A stretch of 64,000 bases of DNA from Candidatus Scybalocola faecigallinarum (GTDB lineage Bacteria; Bacillota; Clostridia; Lachnospirales; Lachnospiraceae). The position numbers and the translations under genes are program-made. The notes under the pieces were generated by a model. That model worked only from the letters and a program-made list of their open reading frames with translations. It had not been told where the DNA came from and searched no databases. Location of the stretch: NCBI GenBank assembly GCA_018711005.1, contig DVIT01000022.1:108858-172857 (forward strand). Reading direction: 5' to 3'. Within the stretch, counting starts at the first letter, position 1, and the number at the start of each line of letters is the position of its first letter. Shown piece by piece: positions 62,560 to 64,000 of this stretch.

Positions 62560-62588
62560 AAAAAAAGCCACCAGCATAAGCTGACGAC
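62560..62588 (-). terminator. Terminator of DUF6809-like gene
   Basis: On the minus strand GTCGTCAGC, loop TTAT, GCTGGTGGC (two to three wobbles) runs into TTTTTTT. Confidence 0.75.
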
Positions 62589-62607
62589 TCTCAAAATGTT
62601 TTCTTCT

Positions 62608-62901
62608 TTAATTCTCCCTGTCGATATTCTTCTTTATTTCCTGCATCAACAAAATTCCTATCTGCAGCCCTATTTCCATATATACACTGGCAGTTTCACT
62701 TGTAAGTTCATTGCGCAGATCCAACAATTCCGAATTTGGATTTGAATCATATTTCGCAACTGCTGTCTCAAACCTTTGATAAATCTCATCCATCCGTTCT
62801 TCATAATCCCGATCGTCTTTGTCGGGGCCAGTACCAAACAACAAATAATCTGCTATTCCACGAATAGTTGCCCTTTCAAAAATATCTTTTATCTGTGACA
62901 T
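62608..62901 (-). CDS. Small helical protein, DUF6809-like
   Basis: A 97-residue acidic, helical protein (IADYLLFGTGPDKDDRDYEE; SVYMEIGLQIGILLMQEIKK). The YxEIGLxxGxxLMxE end block resembles DUF6809 proteins common on Firmicute mobile elements (recall only). AAAAGAAAAAGAGATG precedes the start, a weak ribosome site. Divergent from the XRE gene at 63026. Function unknown. Confidence 0.65.
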   Translation of the reverse strand: MSQIKDIFERATIRGIADYLLFGTGPDKDDRDYEERMDEIYQRFETAVAKYDSNPNSELLDLRNELTSETASVYMEIGLQIGILLMQEIKKNIDREN

Positions 62902-63025
62902 CTCTTTTTCTTCTCATGTGTGGTTTTCATATCCATGATTATTCTCGGATATTCGTACATTTTCAATATCCGAGTATATCCATAAAATAAACACATATAC
63001 TACACTAGGAGAATGAACCAGAGAC

Positions 63026-63235
63026 ATGATCAGCTATCGCCCACTCTTTAAAACTATGGCAGAAAAGAATATCTCGTCCTATGCGCTTTTTAAAATGGGA
63101 TTTTCAAAAGCAACCTATCATTCCATTAAAAAGGGCAATAGCATCAGTACAAATACAGTAAACCAGTTGTGCCGACTGTTACAATGTTCTGTCTCTGATA
63201 TTATGGAATATATTGATGATGAACCACGCGGTTAA
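63026..63235 (+). CDS. XRE-family helix-turn-helix regulator
   Basis: A 69-residue Cro/CI-type protein (MISYRPLFKTMAEKNISSYA; GNSISTNTVNQLCRLLQCSV) with the usual D-I-M-E-Y-I end. No effector domain. Together with the protein at 63530 (same length and pattern) it forms a pair of diverged regulators that may control excision or replication of the element. Confidence 0.88.
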   Translation: MISYRPLFKTMAEKNISSYALFKMGFSKATYHSIKKGNSISTNTVNQLCRLLQCSVSDIMEYIDDEPRG

Positions 63236-63355
63236 AATCATTATCTAACAAAATCAACGTAAGTAATTCTCTATTTTTTATAATTACAAGATTCATTTAT
63301 ATATTTATTCCATAGTAAGCGTGTCCTGTTCTATACTTGTCTGTTATTTTAACAC

Positions 63356-63423
63356 ATAAAAAGAGGAGCCAGATTTCTCCGACTCCTCCAAGTATGTGTC
63401 CGCAAACACATACCCAAATTGCT
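63356..63423 (-). ncRNA. Candidate small RNA, about 68 nt
   Basis: A consensus-like minus-strand promoter is followed by two tight hairpins: GTATGTGT/ACACATAC with a TTGCGG loop, and GAGGAG...CTCCTC, an 11-bp stem (two wobbles) with a GAAA tetraloop, then TTTTTAT. Promoter, two structures and terminator within 100 bases and no reading frame argue for an RNA. Confidence 0.6.
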
Positions 63424-63429
63424 ATTAAT

Positions 63430-63458
63430 AATATACTATAATCACCCAAAATATGCAA
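63430..63458 (-). promoter_or_regulatory. Promoter of candidate sRNA
   Basis: On the minus strand TTGCAT (63458-63453), 17 bases, TATATT (63435-63430). Confidence 0.6.
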
Positions 63459-63529
63459 TCCTCTAAAGAAATAGCGACAGCGGTAACTCTTATAATTGAA
63501 TTATCTTTTAACGGAAAGGGTTGTTCAAT

Positions 63530-63727
63530 ATTATAGATTTCAGTCCACTGTGGGAAACCATGGAACAGAAAGTCATCTCTCAATACCAGCTTCTAAAACA
63601 TGGCATTGATAATAAAACACTGGATTCTCTAAAAAAGAATAAGAACATCACATTGAACACCCTTGAAAAACTTTCAAAGATTCTGGAATGTGATGATTTG
63701 AATATGCTAGTAAAATTTTATGATTAA
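63530..63727 (+). CDS. XRE-family helix-turn-helix regulator, non-ATG start
   Basis: A protein of about 65 residues homologous in layout to the one at 63026 (IIDFSPLWETMEQKVISQYQ against MISYRPLFKTMAEKNISSYA). No ATG exists near the expected N-terminus. The GGAAAGGG site touches TTG 63521 directly, while ATT 63530 is eight bases downstream and aligns with the Met of the paralogue, so I place the start there; TTG 63521 is the alternative. Confidence 0.75.
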   Translation: MIDFSPLWETMEQKVISQYQLLKHGIDNKTLDSLKKNKNITLNTLEKLSKILECDDLNMLVKFYD

Positions 63728-63817
63728 AGGCTACGGAATTGCAGAAATCCCATAGCCCTTAATTGTTTACTTGAGCCCTAAAGCTTATCCATTAAACCAA
63801 CATTTTCTATCTAAAGA

Positions 63818-64000
63818 TTATATTCGATATTTATGTTTGCGCAAGTCAAACGCAGACTTTCCGCCTTCGAGAATATCACATATCTGTTGCTGAATTCCTT
63901 GTTTACCAAGTGTATCTGTTCTTCCCGGTTCTTCAGGTAAATCATCCTCTATTGATCCGGAACGATACTCAAAACGGAATTTCTTATTCGGAGAATTCTT
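63818..64000 (-). CDS. Unknown protein, C-terminal part (partial)
   Basis: An open minus-strand frame enters from the right edge and stops at TAA (63820-63818), 60 residues visible: hydrophilic, with FRFEYRSGSIEDDLPEEPGR and ICDILEGGKSAFDLRKHKYR. No family recognised. On an element of this kind a relaxase, partition or maintenance gene would be expected, but nothing here decides it. Confidence 0.5.
   Translation of the reverse strand, partial: KNSPNKKFRFEYRSGSIEDDLPEEPGRTDTLGKQGIQQQICDILEGGKSAFDLRKHKYRI

Larger units (their letters stand above)
63236..63520. other. Intergenic region with sRNA candidate
   Basis: No gene between the two XRE genes. The AT-rich first half holds nothing recognisable; 63356-63458 carries the sRNA candidate and its promoter; TATAAT at 63491-63496 is probably the -10 box of the second XRE gene. 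Confidence 0.55.

Overview
The window looks like chromosomal DNA of an anaerobic, spore-forming Firmicute of the Clostridia, most probably Lachnospiraceae (family from gene content, species not determinable). The grounds are the rpsF-ssb-rpsR operon with a DUF951 neighbour, YitT and YczE-type membrane proteins, CotF-like coat proteins, a collagen-like surface protein, strong AGGAGG ribosome sites, CIRCE-controlled Hsp20 genes and a Tn916-family recombination module.

Layout. 1-7.7 kb: metallophosphoesterase tail, YitT protein, asparaginase/pyrimidine nucleoside phosphorylase pair, L,D-transpeptidase, a dense DnaA-box cluster, L-lactate dehydrogenase, glycosyltransferase. 7.8-16.5 kb: purine permease, collagen-like protein, a LysR/YczE divergent pair, metallo-hydrolase, a 29-residue holin-like toxin with an apparent antisense antitoxin, rpsF-ssb-rpsR, DUF951, serine hydrolase. 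16.6-20.1 kb: response regulator, ABC ATPase, permease and histidine kinase on the plus strand. 20.2-27.3 kb: minus-strand operon of two paralogous lipoproteins, two permeases, an ATPase and an exported CARDB-like protein. 27.4-30.5 kb: AT-rich three-gene operon (DUF262 protein, AAA/DUF3696 ATPase, unknown protein) that looks like a defence system. 30.6-42.2 kb: M20 peptidase with sugar-metabolism genes and AraC regulator, two membrane-anchored paralogues with a two-component system, AlaX-type editing protein, aldo/keto reductase, CotF-like proteins. 42.3-52.3 kb: beta-galactosidase, cysteine synthase, tRNA-Thr, zinc-ribbon membrane protein, palindromic repeats, a second YczE/LysR divergent pair, GH13 alpha-glucosidase. 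52.3-58.1 kb: membrane-fused MerR regulator, decayed integrase and AbiEi-like fragments, four Hsp20 genes behind two nearly identical CIRCE promoters, a 277-residue unknown protein and a small alarmone synthetase. 58.2-64.0 kb: left part of an integrated mobile element (integrase, excisionase, DnaC-like loader, RepA_N initiator, iteron-like repeats, small regulators, candidate sRNA), running off the right edge.

The most interesting signals are the DUF262/AAA/unknown operon, two families of small repeats whose copies differ by compensatory stem changes, the toxin with a consensus antisense promoter, a probable 68-nt sRNA in the mobile element, and seven DnaA-box-like sequences within about 140 bp after ldh. 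All calls come from reading the sequence without database searches; family names rest on motif recognition.
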